DNA from: Halopseudomonas sabulinigri
GTDB taxonomy: Bacteria > Pseudomonadota > Gammaproteobacteria > Pseudomonadales > Pseudomonadaceae
Direction: 5' to 3'
Length of the DNA stretch: 64,000 bases
Assembly: GCF_900105255.1 (NCBI RefSeq)
Contig: NZ_LT629763.1
Location: 2,946,001 to 3,010,000, forward strand
Made by a program: the position numbers and the translations under genes
Shown here: piece by piece, positions 36,255-45,761 of the stretch
Layout: each line of letters begins with the position of its first letter
Numbering within the stretch: the first letter of the stretch is position 1
The notes under the pieces: model-generated
Told to the model about the DNA's origin: nothing
Databases searched by the model: none
What the model saw: the letters and a program-made list of their open reading frames with translations, nothing else

Positions 36255-36530
36255 ATGGCGACCGTAGACATTACCCGCGAGCATAGTCTGGGCAAAGAAA
36301 AGGCCAAGGAGCAGGCGCAGTTGCTGGCCGACAAGCTGGCGCAGAAACTGGATGCCAAGTGTGCCTGGCAAGGCGATGAACTGACCTTCAAACGCAGTGG
36401 TGCCGATGGCTCCATTCATGTGTCCGACTCCGACGTGCGCGTGGTGGTCAAGCTGGGCATGATGCTGTCGCCCATGCAGGGCATGGTCAAAGGCGAGATC
36501 GAAAAGGCGCTGCAAAAATATCTGGCCTGA
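36255..36530 (+). CDS. PHA system family protein
   Basis: 91 residues, matching the polyhydroxyalkanoic acid system family (PF09650 type): [39 protein letters not shown], and a C-terminal [14 protein letters not shown]. The corresponding P. aeruginosa gene lies between ubiE and phaI too. It is divergent from ubiE and precedes the phasin genes by 113 bases. Probably granule- or fatty-acid-linked; role not established. Confidence 0.85.
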   Translation: MATVDITREHSLGKEKAKEQAQLLADKLAQKLDAKCAWQGDELTFKRSGADGSIHVSDSDVRVVVKLGMMLSPMQGMVKGEIEKALQKYLA

Positions 36531-36643
36531 GGCGATAAATCCGGTTTTAGTATGTCTTTTCTAATTTCGAAGCGTAGCTTGCTGAGCAAGGATCGGTGAT
36601 CGGTCCATTGCAGTAACCCTACTTTTAATCAGGAGCTACCAAC
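36531..36643 (+). promoter_or_regulatory. phaI leader with short dyad
   Basis: Contains the perfect palindrome CTTGC-TGA-GCAAG at 36578-36590, directly followed by a tandem GATCGGT repeat (36591-36604). PhaD is known to bind upstream of phaI in Pseudomonas putida, so this dyad is a candidate operator. AGGAG precedes the phaI ATG. Confidence 0.4.
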
Positions 36644-37057
36644 ATGGCCAAGACTACTACCGCTAAAAAACTGGAAGACAACGCTACTACCTTCGCCAAT
36701 GACGTGAAGAACTACACCCACCAGATCTGGTTGGCTGGCCTGGGCGCTTATGCCAAAGCCGGTAAAGAAGGTGCAGATTACTTCAAGAAGCTGGTTGCCG
36801 AAGGCGAAGAAGTCGAGAAGAAGGGCAAGGAGATCGTTGAAAACCAGGTTGAAGCTGCCAACAGCCGCATCGAATCCTTCAAGGAAAAAGTGCAGGAAAA
36901 AACCGGTGGTCGCTTCAGCAAGGTAGAAGAGGTATTCGACGAGCGCGTTGCTTCTACCCTGGGTCGTATCGGCATTCCGAGCAAGAAGGACATTGACCAG
37001 TTGTCTGCTAAGCTTGATGATCTGAGTGCTGCACTCAAGTCACTGCAAAGCAAGTAA
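36644..37057 (+). CDS. phaI: PHA granule-associated phasin PhaI
   Basis: 137 residues, a phasin of the PF05597 type. NYTHQIWLAGLGAYAKAGKE is the granule-binding signature near residue 22; the rest is amphipathic helix and coiled coil, ending in a leucine-zipper-like DQLSAKLDDLSAALKSLQSK. It coats PHA granules. phaF follows after 21 bases and repeats the same N-terminal motif. Confidence 0.93.
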   Translation: MAKTTTAKKLEDNATTFANDVKNYTHQIWLAGLGAYAKAGKEGADYFKKLVAEGEEVEKKGKEIVENQVEAANSRIESFKEKVQEKTGGRFSKVEEVFDERVASTLGRIGIPSKKDIDQLSAKLDDLSAALKSLQSK

Positions 37058-37078
37058 CGGTCACAGAGGAGTTGCTCC

Positions 37079-37897
37079 ATGGCGGGAAAGAAAAAGGATG
37101 ACAAGGATCCTGGCTGGGTCGCCGATATCGAAAGTTACTCACGTCAGATCTGGTTGGCTGGCTTGGGTGCTTACGCCAAGGTCGGGAAGGAAGGCGTAAA
37201 GCTTTTCGAAAACCTGATCAAGGACGGTGAAGCGGCCGAGAAAAAGGCCAAGGTCGAGATCGACAAACAGGTCGATGCCTTGAAAGGCAAAGCCAAGTCC
37301 GGCAAGGACCCACTTAACGCAGGCAAGGCCAAGGCTGAAAAAGCCAAGGGTCGCCTCACCGGTAAGTGGAGTGAGCTGGAAGAAGCCTTCGACAAGCGCC
37401 TCAATAGCGCTGTCGCCCGCCTCGGAGTGCCCTCACGTGATGAGGTCAAGGCGCTCAACGGCAAGGTCGATGAACTGACCAAGCTGATCGAGCAACTGGC
37501 CGGTGGCAAGGCTGCCGGGGCCAAACCTGCCGCCAAGCCGCGCACCCGCGCTGCCACGGCCAAGACCGCAGCGGCTAAACCCGCCGCGGCCAAGCCTGCA
37601 GCAGCCAGCAAGCCACCAGCGGCCAAGAGCACCACGGCAGCTAAGCCGGCCAGCAAGCCAGCGGCCAAAAAGCCGGCTGCCAAGGCGGCGCCCAGCGCGA
37701 GCAGTACGACGGCTGCGAAGCCAGCGACAGCGCGCAAGGCACCGGCCAAGCCAAAGGCAGCAGCCAAGCCTCGCGCTCCGGCCAAGCCCAAAGCGCCAGC
37801 CAAACCCAAGGCAACGCCTGCCGCCGTGAAAGCGGCCGAGCCGGCGGCGCCAGCGGCAGCAACACCGGCGCCAGGGGCCAAGCCCAGCGAGTCCTGA
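37079..37897 (+). CDS. phaF: PHA granule phasin with histone-like tail PhaF
   Basis: 272 residues. Residues 1-140 are a phasin domain (SYSRQIWLAGLGAYAKVGKE) paralogous to PhaI. Residues about 145-272 are a lysine/alanine/proline-rich, histone-H1-like tail built of AKPAA- and KAPAKP-type repeats, which binds DNA and couples granules to the nucleoid for segregation. The long tail keeps antisense frames open, which is a composition effect. Confidence 0.93.
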   Translation: MAGKKKDDKDPGWVADIESYSRQIWLAGLGAYAKVGKEGVKLFENLIKDGEAAEKKAKVEIDKQVDALKGKAKSGKDPLNAGKAKAEKAKGRLTGKWSELEEAFDKRLNSAVARLGVPSRDEVKALNGKVDELTKLIEQLAGGKAAGAKPAAKPRTRAATAKTAAAKPAAAKPAAASKPPAAKSTTAAKPASKPAAKKPAAKAAPSASSTTAAKPATARKAPAKPKAAAKPRAPAKPKAPAKPKATPAAVKAAEPAAPAAATPAPGAKPSES

Positions 37898-37922
37898 TTC
37901 GTCGGCGGCTACCTCGTAGTAC

Positions 37923-37960
37923 AAAAAACCCCGAACAGCTAACGCTGCTCGGGGTTTTTT
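37923..37960. terminator. Bidirectional terminator after phaF
   Basis: An 11-bp stem, CCCCGAACAGC / GCTGCTCGGGG (one G-U pair), flanked by six A and six T, sits between the converging phaF and phaD genes and can serve both strands. Confidence 0.9.
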
Positions 37961-38026
37961 ATTGGTTGCGCGCCCTGCAAAAGCCGACTTATCCCTCAAC
38001 CAGTGTCGCGGCCCGCGGCGGCCCAC

Positions 38027-38641
38027 TCAGCTGTAACGGTCGATCAGCGCCTGCATCCACGCCTCGGTGGATTCATCCAGGTACGGCAGCAGCAACCCCA
38101 GCGTCTGCTGTACGCCGGCGGCCGGATCGGGTTGTTCGCCGCTGGCGATGCGTTGGTAGTCGAGCCAGAACAGGCAGGTTTGGCACAGTGCATCCAATAG
38201 CCGCTCCAGGCCTTCCTCTGCGCAGCGCAGTTGTCCGGCTGCGCGCATCACCAGCAGAATGTGCGCAAGGCACTGGCGCAGCTGATGCAGCCAGGCGTGC
38301 ATGGCCTGGCGGATGAAGGGGTAGCGGCTCATCAGGTTGGAGAGATCCTGAAACAGAAAGCGGTAGGTGGCGATTGACTCGAACAGCAGATGCAGCAGCA
38401 GCCAGAGATCTTCGGGTGACACCTCTTCAGGGTTCTCCGCCGGGCTCAGCAGGTTGCGTGTGCTGAGCAGAAAGTCATCAATCAGCACTTCCAGCAGCGC
38501 TTCTTTACCCTTGAAGTGGTAGTACAGATTGCCGGGGCTGATATCCAGCTCGTTGGCCATATCCAGTGTGGTGACATTGGGCTCACCCTGCTCGTTGAAC
38601 AGTTCCAGAGCACAGAGCAGGATACGGTCGCGGGTTTTCAT
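38027..38641 (-). CDS. phaD: TetR-family regulator PhaD
   Basis: 204 residues from the ATG at 38641. The N-terminal HTH reads TRDRILLCALELFNEQGEPN and TLDMANELDISPGNLYYHFK. In P. putida PhaD activates the pha promoters upstream of phaC1 and phaI and responds to a fatty-acid-derived signal. Located 8 bases after phaC2, in the standard phaC1-phaZ-phaC2-phaD order. Confidence 0.93.
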   Translation of the reverse strand: MKTRDRILLCALELFNEQGEPNVTTLDMANELDISPGNLYYHFKGKEALLEVLIDDFLLSTRNLLSPAENPEEVSPEDLWLLLHLLFESIATYRFLFQDLSNLMSRYPFIRQAMHAWLHQLRQCLAHILLVMRAAGQLRCAEEGLERLLDALCQTCLFWLDYQRIASGEQPDPAAGVQQTLGLLLPYLDESTEAWMQALIDRYS

Positions 38642-38649
38642 GGGGCTCC

Positions 38650-40281
38650 TCAAAGCTGGTGCACGTAATGGCCGGGCGCGGGGCCCAAGGCGGGATCGGC
38701 AAGCGGGTGAACGGCGGGTTGCAGGTCGCCGCTGTGACGGGCTAGCCAGTCGGTCCAGGCGGGCCACCAGCTGCCCTCGGTGAGGCTGCTGCGGCTGGCC
38801 CAGCTCTCAGGGGTATCCTGGGCATCTGTTGGTGCGCTCTGGTAACCCGCGCGGGCCTGCCCCGGCGGGCACAGCAGGCCTTGTACGTGGCCGCCACGGC
38901 ACAGGGTGAACTGGCAGTCGCCGCCCAGCCGCCCGGCCGGCAGGGCGTTGTGCCACGGCACGATATGGTCGCGCTCGGCCGCCAGATGCCAGCTGGGCAG
39001 GGACAGCCGGGTCAGATCAATATGTGCGCCGTCGATTTGCAGGCTCCCCGGCCGGCTCAGTGGGTCGCGGGTCAGCAGATCGAGCAAGTCTTCGACCAGC
39101 TGCGCGGGTAGCCGGGTGTTGTCGTGACTCCAGGTGTGCACCGGCGAACTCGGCAATGCCTCGCCCAGAGCATAGCGCTGCACCGCCGGCTGCCAGAGCA
39201 ACTGCTCGGGTTTCATCCAGGTAAACAGGCTGCCCAGGCTGCGTTCGTCGAGATAACCCTGCCGCCAGACCTGGCGCCGCAGGCGTTGCTGGGTAGCGCT
39301 GCCGGCGAGGCGCTGGAGGTCGGTTTGCAGCCGTGCGTCCAGCGGCGTGATCAGCAAGCTCAGGGCGCTCAGGCAAGCGGCGCGGCCACGCGCCTGCAAC
39401 CAACCGGCCAGCAGACTGGCGAGGATGCCTCCGGAGCACACCCCCAACAAGCTGGCCTGGGTGCTGCCGCTGCGCGCCAGGACCTGCATCAGCGCCTCGC
39501 GGCAGGCTCTCACGTAGTGGCTGAGCCCCCAGTTGCAGTGGCTGGGGTTGGGGTTGCGCCAACTGATCAGGTACACCGCCATGCCTTGCTGCAGCGCGTG
39601 CTGCACCAGGCTGGTGGCGGGGGTCAGGTCGAGCAGGTAGTAGCGATTGATCGGCGGCGGGATGATCAGTAAAGGCTTGCTGTATTGCTGCTTGGTGACC
39701 GGGGCGTAGTGGATCAACTCGAAGCTCGGCTGCCGCAGCACCACTTCGCCTTGGCTCAGCGCCAGCTCATGCCCGGCGCGGTATTGATTGTCGGCTTCGG
39801 GCATGGCCAGCGGCCGCTGGGTTAGCTGGTCGATCAACAGATGGCGTGCGCCGCGGCGCAGGTTGGCGCCGCGGCTTTGTCGCGTTGCCGCGATGATCTG
39901 TGGATTCAACAGGCTGTTGGAGGGCGAGCTGGCGGCGCTTAATTGGTCCAACAGCCAGCGTAGGTTGGCGCGCTCCGGCTCGCCGATATCCAGCTCGTTG
40001 AGCCATTGCTGCAGCGGTTGTTGCCAGGCCTGCCAGAGCTGCAGCAGGCGCTGTTGCAACGGGCGCTGCCAACCGGGGTGCTGAAAGCGTGGGTCATCGG
40101 CCAGCGCGGAGCAGTCGAGCTTGCGCTGCAAGGCTAGCAGGCTGAGGCGGGTAACGCGGCACAGGTAGCGTTGGTGATGGCCGGGTTGGCTCAGGGTGGA
40201 GCGCCAAAGGGCGAGAAGACTCCGGGACAGATCCGCGTTAAGAGATCCTGCGACTGCTTGTCCGTGGGGTCGTGCGCGCAT
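38650..40281 (-). CDS. phaC2: Class II PHA synthase 2
   Basis: 543 residues. An alpha/beta hydrolase-like polymerase for medium-chain-length (R)-3-hydroxyacyl-CoA. The lipase-like box has the cysteine nucleophile in LGVCSGGILASLL; the aspartate is in LAAERDHIVPW and the histidine in CRGGHVQGLLCPPG. IPPPINRYYLLDL is a family signature. About 110 bases after phaZ. Confidence 0.95.
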   Translation of the reverse strand: MRARPHGQAVAGSLNADLSRSLLALWRSTLSQPGHHQRYLCRVTRLSLLALQRKLDCSALADDPRFQHPGWQRPLQQRLLQLWQAWQQPLQQWLNELDIGEPERANLRWLLDQLSAASSPSNSLLNPQIIAATRQSRGANLRRGARHLLIDQLTQRPLAMPEADNQYRAGHELALSQGEVVLRQPSFELIHYAPVTKQQYSKPLLIIPPPINRYYLLDLTPATSLVQHALQQGMAVYLISWRNPNPSHCNWGLSHYVRACREALMQVLARSGSTQASLLGVCSGGILASLLAGWLQARGRAACLSALSLLITPLDARLQTDLQRLAGSATQQRLRRQVWRQGYLDERSLGSLFTWMKPEQLLWQPAVQRYALGEALPSSPVHTWSHDNTRLPAQLVEDLLDLLTRDPLSRPGSLQIDGAHIDLTRLSLPSWHLAAERDHIVPWHNALPAGRLGGDCQFTLCRGGHVQGLLCPPGQARAGYQSAPTDAQDTPESWASRSSLTEGSWWPAWTDWLARHSGDLQPAVHPLADPALGPAPGHYVHQL

Positions 40282-40394
40282 CCAGGGGTTCCGGTCCAGA
40301 TGGTGGGCTTATTGTTCTGCAGTCTAACGCAAGGGCTTGCGGGTACCAGCCCCTGCGTGCGCCGGCTGCTCGGCTTTGTGAGCTGGGGCCGAAT

Positions 40395-41255
40395 TCAGTT
40401 CTTGATCAGGGCGCTGGTGGGTTGGTGACGGATCACCGCGGGCTGCTTTTCCTCCGACAGGAAGTTCATGATCAGCGGCGCAACGCTCTGCGCACGGGTG
40501 ATCAGAAACAGATGTCCATCGTCGATCACGTGCAGCTCGGAGTTGGGGATGCGCCAGGCCAGCAAGCGCATGTTGACCAGCGGGATCAGCGGATCGTCGT
40601 CGCCCGCGAGAATCAGTGTGGGTTGGCGAATCTTGTGCAGCCAGTGAATGCTGGTCCAGCCGAGGCCGGCAAACAGTTGCCAGTAGTAACCCAGCTTGCC
40701 GGAGGAGCGCACCTTGTTGGCATGCGCTTCGGCCAGGTGCGGGTCGCGGCGAAAGGCGCCGCCGTAGATGTCTGGCGCAATCGCCACGCCGTGCGAGGGC
40801 TGCAGGTAACGTCGCGGACTGGCCATTTTCAGCAGCACCTTGGGACGACCGGGCACCATGACGGCGCCGGCCGAGGTGGCAGCCAGAATCAGCTTTTTGC
40901 AACGTTCCGGGTGGCTGTAGGCAAACTGCTGCGCCAGCGCGCCGCCCCAGGACACGCCAATCACGTTGACCTGCGAGTAGTCGAGGTAATCCAGCATGCG
41001 CGCCGCCAGCTTGGCCAGGCCAGGGAAGCGGAACGGTGTGGCCGGGGTAGAGGAGCCACCCACGCCGGGAACGTCGAAGGCGATAACCTCCAGCGTGGGG
41101 TCCAATGCTGCAACGAACGGGAAAACCAGTTCCAGGTTGGCGCCGATGCCGTTGAAGATCAGCAGCGGTGGCAGGCTGCTGGTGCCCGGGCGCACGGCAG
41201 TACGCAGGTACTGACCGTCGAGCTCGATAGTGCGGAAGACATAATTCTGCGGCAT
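40395..41255 (-). CDS. phaZ: Intracellular PHA depolymerase
   Basis: 286 residues, an alpha/beta hydrolase that degrades stored mcl-PHA. The nucleophile elbow GVSWGGA has Ser102, the acid is in ILAGDDDPLIP, and the histidine is in VIDDGHLFLIT, matching the known PhaZ triad. It lies between phaC1 and phaC2 and is transcribed with them. Confidence 0.95.
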   Translation of the reverse strand: MPQNYVFRTIELDGQYLRTAVRPGTSSLPPLLIFNGIGANLELVFPFVAALDPTLEVIAFDVPGVGGSSTPATPFRFPGLAKLAARMLDYLDYSQVNVIGVSWGGALAQQFAYSHPERCKKLILAATSAGAVMVPGRPKVLLKMASPRRYLQPSHGVAIAPDIYGGAFRRDPHLAEAHANKVRSSGKLGYYWQLFAGLGWTSIHWLHKIRQPTLILAGDDDPLIPLVNMRLLAWRIPNSELHVIDDGHLFLITRAQSVAPLIMNFLSEEKQPAVIRHQPTSALIKN

Positions 41256-41279
41256 GGGCGCTTCCCGTGGTGACGCGTA

Positions 41280-42962
41280 TCAGCGTTCGTGAACGTAGGT
41301 GCCGGGCGCGGGTTCCAGCGCCGGGTACTCTTCATTGCCAAGCAATTCCGGTGCCGGTTTACGCTTTCCGCCGCGGGTATGCAACCAGTCGCGCCAATGT
41401 TGCCACCAGGAATCGGATTGTTTGGTCGCGGTTTCCAGCCATTTCTTGGAGTCGTCGGTCATCTCGCTGTTGATGAAGAAGCGCGCCTTGGGGTTGCCTG
41501 GCGGGTTCAGAATGCTCTGAATGTGACCGCTGGACGACAGCACGAACTCGCACTTGCCACCGAGCAGGCGCGCCGATTTGTAGCAGGCCTCCCAAGGCGT
41601 GATGTGGTCGTTGAGGCCGGCAATCACGAAGAAGTCGCTCTTCACCTGCTTGAGGTCGATGGGGGTGCCGCAGACTTCCAATGCGCCGGGTTTGGTCAGC
41701 GGGTTGGATTTGAACATCTCCAGAAACTCGCCGTGCAGCGCGGCTGGCAGGCGGGTGGTGTCGTTATTCCAGAACAGGATGTCGAATACCGGTGGCTCAT
41801 TACCCAGCAGGTAGTTGTTCACCCAGTAATTCCACACCAGGTCGTTGGGCCGCATCCAGGCGAAGATCTTCGCCATGTCGCGTCCCTCCAGCACCCCGTG
41901 CTGATAGGACATGCGCCGCGCCGCCTCGATCGAGCGTTCGTCGGCAAAGAGTGCCACCTGCGTCTTGATCTGGGTGTCCAGCACGCTTACCAGCAGGGTG
42001 AAGGAATGCACCTTCTTCTCTTTCAGCGCCGCATAGTGACCCAGCAGTGAGACAGTGGTGATGCCGCCGGAGCAGGCGCCGAGCATGCTCAGGTCCTTGC
42101 TGCCGGTGATTTTCAGTACCACATCGATGGCTTCCTTGAGCGCTTCGATATAGGTGCTCAGCCCCCACTCGCGGTGCGACTTGGTCGGGTTGCGCCAGCT
42201 GACCACAAAGGTCTGCATATGGCTGACCGACAGGTAGCGCGCCAGGCTCTTTTCTGGCGACAGGTCGAACACGTAGAACTTGTTGATCTGTGGCGGCACC
42301 ACCAGCACCGGGCGCTCGTAGACCTCTTCGGTCAGCGGCTTGTACTGGATCAGCTCCAGTACCTCGTTGCGGAACACCACGGAGCCCTTGGTGGTGGCCA
42401 GGTTGCCGCCCACTTCAAAGGCATTCATGTTGACCTGGCTTGGCATGCCGCCGTTGTGGGCGATGTCCTGTGCCAGGTGAGTGAGGCCGTCGAGCAGACT
42501 CTTGCCGCCGGTCTCGAAGAAGCGTTTCAGGGCCGCCGGGTTGAGCGCAGTGTTGGTCGGCGACATCGCCTCGGTCATCAGCGAGATGACAAACTGGGCG
42601 CGACTGACATCCTGCTCGGGCAGGTCAGCGGTGGTGATCCAGGTGTTGAGTTCCTTGCGCCAAGCCAGATAGGTCTGCATGTAGCGCCGATAAATCGGGT
42701 TCTGGCTCCAGGTCGGGTCAACAAAGCGGCGATCTTCCGGCGTGGGTGCGATATCGGAGCGGCCGATCATGACGTCCTTGACCGCCAGGCCCAGACGGCC
42801 GATGTGCTTCAGGCTGTGTACCGGTTGCTTCACGGTCTGGCGCATGACCATGCGCGCAGTACTGATCAGATCCCGCGTTGGCGCGCCTATGACCGGGTTG
42901 GGACCGAGGATGCTTTCAGAGGTTTTATGACTCAAATCGTCACTGTTTATTTTATTGCCCAT
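41280..42962 (-). CDS. phaC1: Class II PHA synthase 1
   Basis: 560 residues from the ATG at 42962, which has GGAG 8 bases upstream; an in-frame TTG two codons earlier is less likely. The cysteine nucleophile is in MLGACSGGITTVSLLG, aspartate in FVIAGLNDHITPW, histidine in SSSGHIQSILNPPG. VVPPQINKFYVFDLSPEKSL is typical of class II enzymes. First gene of phaC1-phaZ-phaC2-phaD. Confidence 0.95.
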   Translation of the reverse strand: MGNKINSDDLSHKTSESILGPNPVIGAPTRDLISTARMVMRQTVKQPVHSLKHIGRLGLAVKDVMIGRSDIAPTPEDRRFVDPTWSQNPIYRRYMQTYLAWRKELNTWITTADLPEQDVSRAQFVISLMTEAMSPTNTALNPAALKRFFETGGKSLLDGLTHLAQDIAHNGGMPSQVNMNAFEVGGNLATTKGSVVFRNEVLELIQYKPLTEEVYERPVLVVPPQINKFYVFDLSPEKSLARYLSVSHMQTFVVSWRNPTKSHREWGLSTYIEALKEAIDVVLKITGSKDLSMLGACSGGITTVSLLGHYAALKEKKVHSFTLLVSVLDTQIKTQVALFADERSIEAARRMSYQHGVLEGRDMAKIFAWMRPNDLVWNYWVNNYLLGNEPPVFDILFWNNDTTRLPAALHGEFLEMFKSNPLTKPGALEVCGTPIDLKQVKSDFFVIAGLNDHITPWEACYKSARLLGGKCEFVLSSSGHIQSILNPPGNPKARFFINSEMTDDSKKWLETATKQSDSWWQHWRDWLHTRGGKRKPAPELLGNEEYPALEPAPGTYVHER

Positions 42963-43275
42963 TTTCAACGCTCCAATCTGAGGCAGGGAAGCCAGTGCGG
43001 CGGACCATCAGTAAGGCAAACTGGCTTTCTGGTGTCGCACCCTTGAGACAACTTAGCACGAGGGTCAGGGGCTGTTAAGCGAAGTCTGCAAAACAGCAAG
43101 GCGGCTTTTCAGTCGCGCTTCAACCGTCGATCACTGCTTGGCTTGCACGGGGTATGCCAAGATCTTTTTGCACAGGCACGGTGTGCGCTCTGGACGGGAT
43201 TCGCTCGCGAACAGGTTACTGTGCCGCCAGTCAGGGACTACAGCAGATAAATGTGGCAAACAGATTTAGCGACGC
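42963..43275 (-). promoter_or_regulatory. phaC1 upstream region with dyad
   Basis: 313 bases without a gene between the DUF971 gene and phaC1. It holds the dyad CTTGGC-N13-GCCAAG (43137-43161), a possible regulator site or hairpin. PhaD control of phaC1 is known in P. putida, but this dyad does not match the one upstream of phaI, so the link is not supported by a shared motif. Confidence 0.35.
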
Positions 43276-43656
43276 TCAGGGAATGAAGCGAACCGCTGAG
43301 GTATGCGGGTCTCGGGAGGCTCCAGCCGCGTGCAGCTGGTCAAGATAGGCGTTCCAGCGCGTGTCCTGTTCGGTGGCTAACTGGTACAGGTAGGCCCAGG
43401 TGTACAGGCCGCTATCGTGACCGTCATCGAAGGTCAGTTTTAGTGCATAGCGCCCTGCGGTTTCCACTGCGCTGAGAGCAACATCCTTTTTGCCCGTCTG
43501 CAGCACCGGCTTGCCGTGCCCCCGCACTTCGGCCGAAGGTGACAGCACGCGCAAGTACTCTGCCGGCAGCACAAACTCGCGACCATCGGCGTAACCCAGC
43601 TTGAGGCTGCGGGAGGTTTTCTGCAGTTTGATGGTGGTGGGTATTGGGTCGGGCAT
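43276..43656 (-). CDS. DUF971 (GBBH-like N-terminal domain) protein
   Basis: 126 residues from the ATG at 43656. LGYADGREFVLPAEYLRVLS, the VALSAVETAGRYALKLTFDD strand pair and HDSGLYTWAYLYQLA match the DUF971/gamma-butyrobetaine-hydroxylase N-terminal family. It lies between hslU and phaC1, the same place as in P. aeruginosa. It may have an iron-sulfur link by family context, but has no proven role here. Confidence 0.85.
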   Translation of the reverse strand: MPDPIPTTIKLQKTSRSLKLGYADGREFVLPAEYLRVLSPSAEVRGHGKPVLQTGKKDVALSAVETAGRYALKLTFDDGHDSGLYTWAYLYQLATEQDTRWNAYLDQLHAAGASRDPHTSAVRFIP

Positions 43657-43730
43657 TGAAGATACCTCAGCTTCAAGCGACAAAGCAGGCCGGTGCTTGG
43701 ACTCGACCTGCTTGGGGCTTGCCGCTGGTT

Positions 43731-45071
43731 TTAAAGGATATACCTGGACAGGTCTTCGTTCACCGCCAGCTCACCCAGATGCTCGTCGACATACGCGGCG
43801 TCTATCTTGAGCGGCTGCTCGCTGTGCTTGGAGGCCAGGTCGCCGGCGCTGAAAGAGACTTCCTCCAGCAGGCGTTCGAGTACCGTATGCAAGCGACGGG
43901 CGCCGATGTTTTCGGTTTTCTCGTTGACCTGCCAGGCGATCTCGGCAAGGCGTGTGATGGCGTCGGCGGTGAACTCGATGTTCAGCTCCTCGGTCTTCAT
44001 CAGCGCGCGGTACTGCTCGGTCAGCGACGCATCGGGCTCGGTGAGAATGCGCTCGAAATCGCCGGGTGTCAGCGACTGCAGCTCTACCCGAATTGGCAGG
44101 CGGCCCTGCAGCTCGGGAATCAGGTCCGAGGGCTTGGTCAGGTGGAAGGCACCGGAGGCAATGAACAGGATGTGGTCCGTCTTGACCATGCCGAACTTGG
44201 TGTTCACCGTGCAGCCTTCAATCAGCGGCAGCAGATCGCGCTGCACGCCTTCTCGTGATACATCGGCACCGCCGCCGCTGTCGCCGCGCTTGCTGACCTT
44301 GTCGATCTCGTCGATGAAGACAATGCCGTTCTGCTCGACCACCTCGATGGCGCGGCCCTTGAGTTCGTCTTCGTTGACCATCTTGGCGGCTTCTTCGTCG
44401 CGCACCAGCTTGAGCGCATCCTTGACCTTGAGTGTGCGGCTTTTCTTCTTGCCCTTGCCCAGGCTGGAGAACATGTTCTGCAGCTGGCTGGTCATTTCTT
44501 CCATGCCGGGTGGGGTCATGATCTCAACGCCCATGGGCGTTTCCGCCACTTCGATGTCGATTTCCTTGTCGTCCAGCTCACCCTCACGCAGGCGTTTGCG
44601 GAACAGCTGGCGGGTGCTGTTTTCTGCGCGTTCCGGCTGGTCGCCGGTAGCTTGGCGGGCGGGTGGCAGCAGGGCGTCGAGAATGCGGTCTTCGGCGGCG
44701 TCTTCGGCGCGGAAGCGCACCTTGACCATTTCCTGTTCGCGCAGCAGTTTGATGGCAGCGTCGACCAGGTCGCGGATAATGGATTCCACATCGCGGCCGA
44801 CATAGCCCACCTCTGTGAACTTGGTCGCTTCTACCTTGATGAAGGGCGCCTGCGCCAGTTTCGCCAGGCGGCGAGCGATTTCGGTCTTGCCGACGCCGGT
44901 CGGCCCGATCATCAGAATGTTCTTGGGGGTGACTTCAGCGCGCAGTGCCTCGGGCAGCTGCTGGCGCCGCCAGCGATTGCGCAGGGCAATGGCGACGGCG
45001 CGTTTGGCATCCTGCTGGCCGATGATATGGCGATCCAGCTCGTGCACGATTTCACGTGGGGTCATGGACAT
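43731..45071 (-). CDS. hslU: ATP-dependent protease ATPase subunit HslU
   Basis: 446 residues from the ATG at 45071 ([20 protein letters not shown]). AAA+ unfoldase: Walker A GPTGVGKT, pore loop GYVGRD, Walker [11 protein letters not shown], sensor 2 region [15 protein letters not shown], and the C-terminal SRYIL that docks into HslV. It forms the HslVU heat-shock protease. It follows hslV after 19 bases. Confidence 0.96.
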   Translation of the reverse strand: MSMTPREIVHELDRHIIGQQDAKRAVAIALRNRWRRQQLPEALRAEVTPKNILMIGPTGVGKTEIARRLAKLAQAPFIKVEATKFTEVGYVGRDVESIIRDLVDAAIKLLREQEMVKVRFRAEDAAEDRILDALLPPARQATGDQPERAENSTRQLFRKRLREGELDDKEIDIEVAETPMGVEIMTPPGMEEMTSQLQNMFSSLGKGKKKSRTLKVKDALKLVRDEEAAKMVNEDELKGRAIEVVEQNGIVFIDEIDKVSKRGDSGGGADVSREGVQRDLLPLIEGCTVNTKFGMVKTDHILFIASGAFHLTKPSDLIPELQGRLPIRVELQSLTPGDFERILTEPDASLTEQYRALMKTEELNIEFTADAITRLAEIAWQVNEKTENIGARRLHTVLERLLEEVSFSAGDLASKHSEQPLKIDAAYVDEHLGELAVNEDLSRYIL

Positions 45072-45090
45072 GCTGATTGCTCCGAACGCC

Positions 45091-45621
45091 TCAGGTATTG
45101 GCGTCCAGCTCCTCGATGGTGGTGTTGCTGTTGGTATAAATGCAGATTTCGCCAGCGATGCCCAGGCTGGATTCAACGATCTCACGAGCAGACAGCTCGG
45201 TGTGGCGCAGCAGAGCGGTGGCGGCAGACTGGGCAAATGGCCCGCCTGAACCAATGGCGATCAGGCCGTGCTCGGGCTCAATCACATCGCCGTTGCCGGT
45301 GATGATCAAAGAGGCATCCTTGTTGGCAACGGCCAGGAGCGCTTCCAGCTTGCGCAGGGCGCGGTCGGTGCGCCAGTCCTTGGCCAGCTCGACGGCGGCG
45401 CGAACCAGGTTGCCCTGGTGTTTTTCCAGTTGCGCTTCAAAGCGCTCGAACAGAGTGAAGGCGTCGGCGGTACCGCCGGCAAACCCGGCGATAACCTGAT
45501 CCTTGTACAGGCGGCGTACCTTGCGGGCGTTGCCCTTCATCACGGTATTGCCGAGGGAGACCTGGCCGTCGCCACCGATCACGACCTTGCCGTGCCGGCG
45601 AACGGATACGATTGTAGTCAC
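45091..45621 (-). CDS. hslV: ATP-dependent protease proteolytic subunit HslV
   Basis: 176 residues from a GTG at 45621. AGGAG lies 6 bases upstream. This start gives [14 protein letters not shown], so Thr2 becomes the N-terminal catalytic threonine after methionine removal. The in-frame TTG two codons earlier would block that. [20 protein letters not shown] and [16 protein letters not shown] are canonical. It forms the double-ring peptidase with HslU. Confidence 0.96.
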   Translation of the reverse strand: MTTIVSVRRHGKVVIGGDGQVSLGNTVMKGNARKVRRLYKDQVIAGFAGGTADAFTLFERFEAQLEKHQGNLVRAAVELAKDWRTDRALRKLEALLAVANKDASLIITGNGDVIEPEHGLIAIGSGGPFAQSAATALLRHTELSAREIVESSLGIAGEICIYTNSNTTIEELDANT

Positions 45622-45761
45622 GCGCAACTCCTGGTTGGCTGTGGAGAAAGGGGAGGCAAAAGCTTGCCTGAAAACTATCTGGGGGCGGGTGTGGGGATTT
45701 CAAGGCGACCTCCCCTGGCGGGCAGAAGAACCGCCCCGGCGGGCGCCGGGGCAGTGCGGTA

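Noticed and set aside
37171..37881. Hydrophobic Ala/Leu-rich frame antisense to phaF
   Set aside because: It is the complement of the Lys/Ala/Pro repeats of the PhaF tail, which read as Leu/Ala/Gly in reverse.
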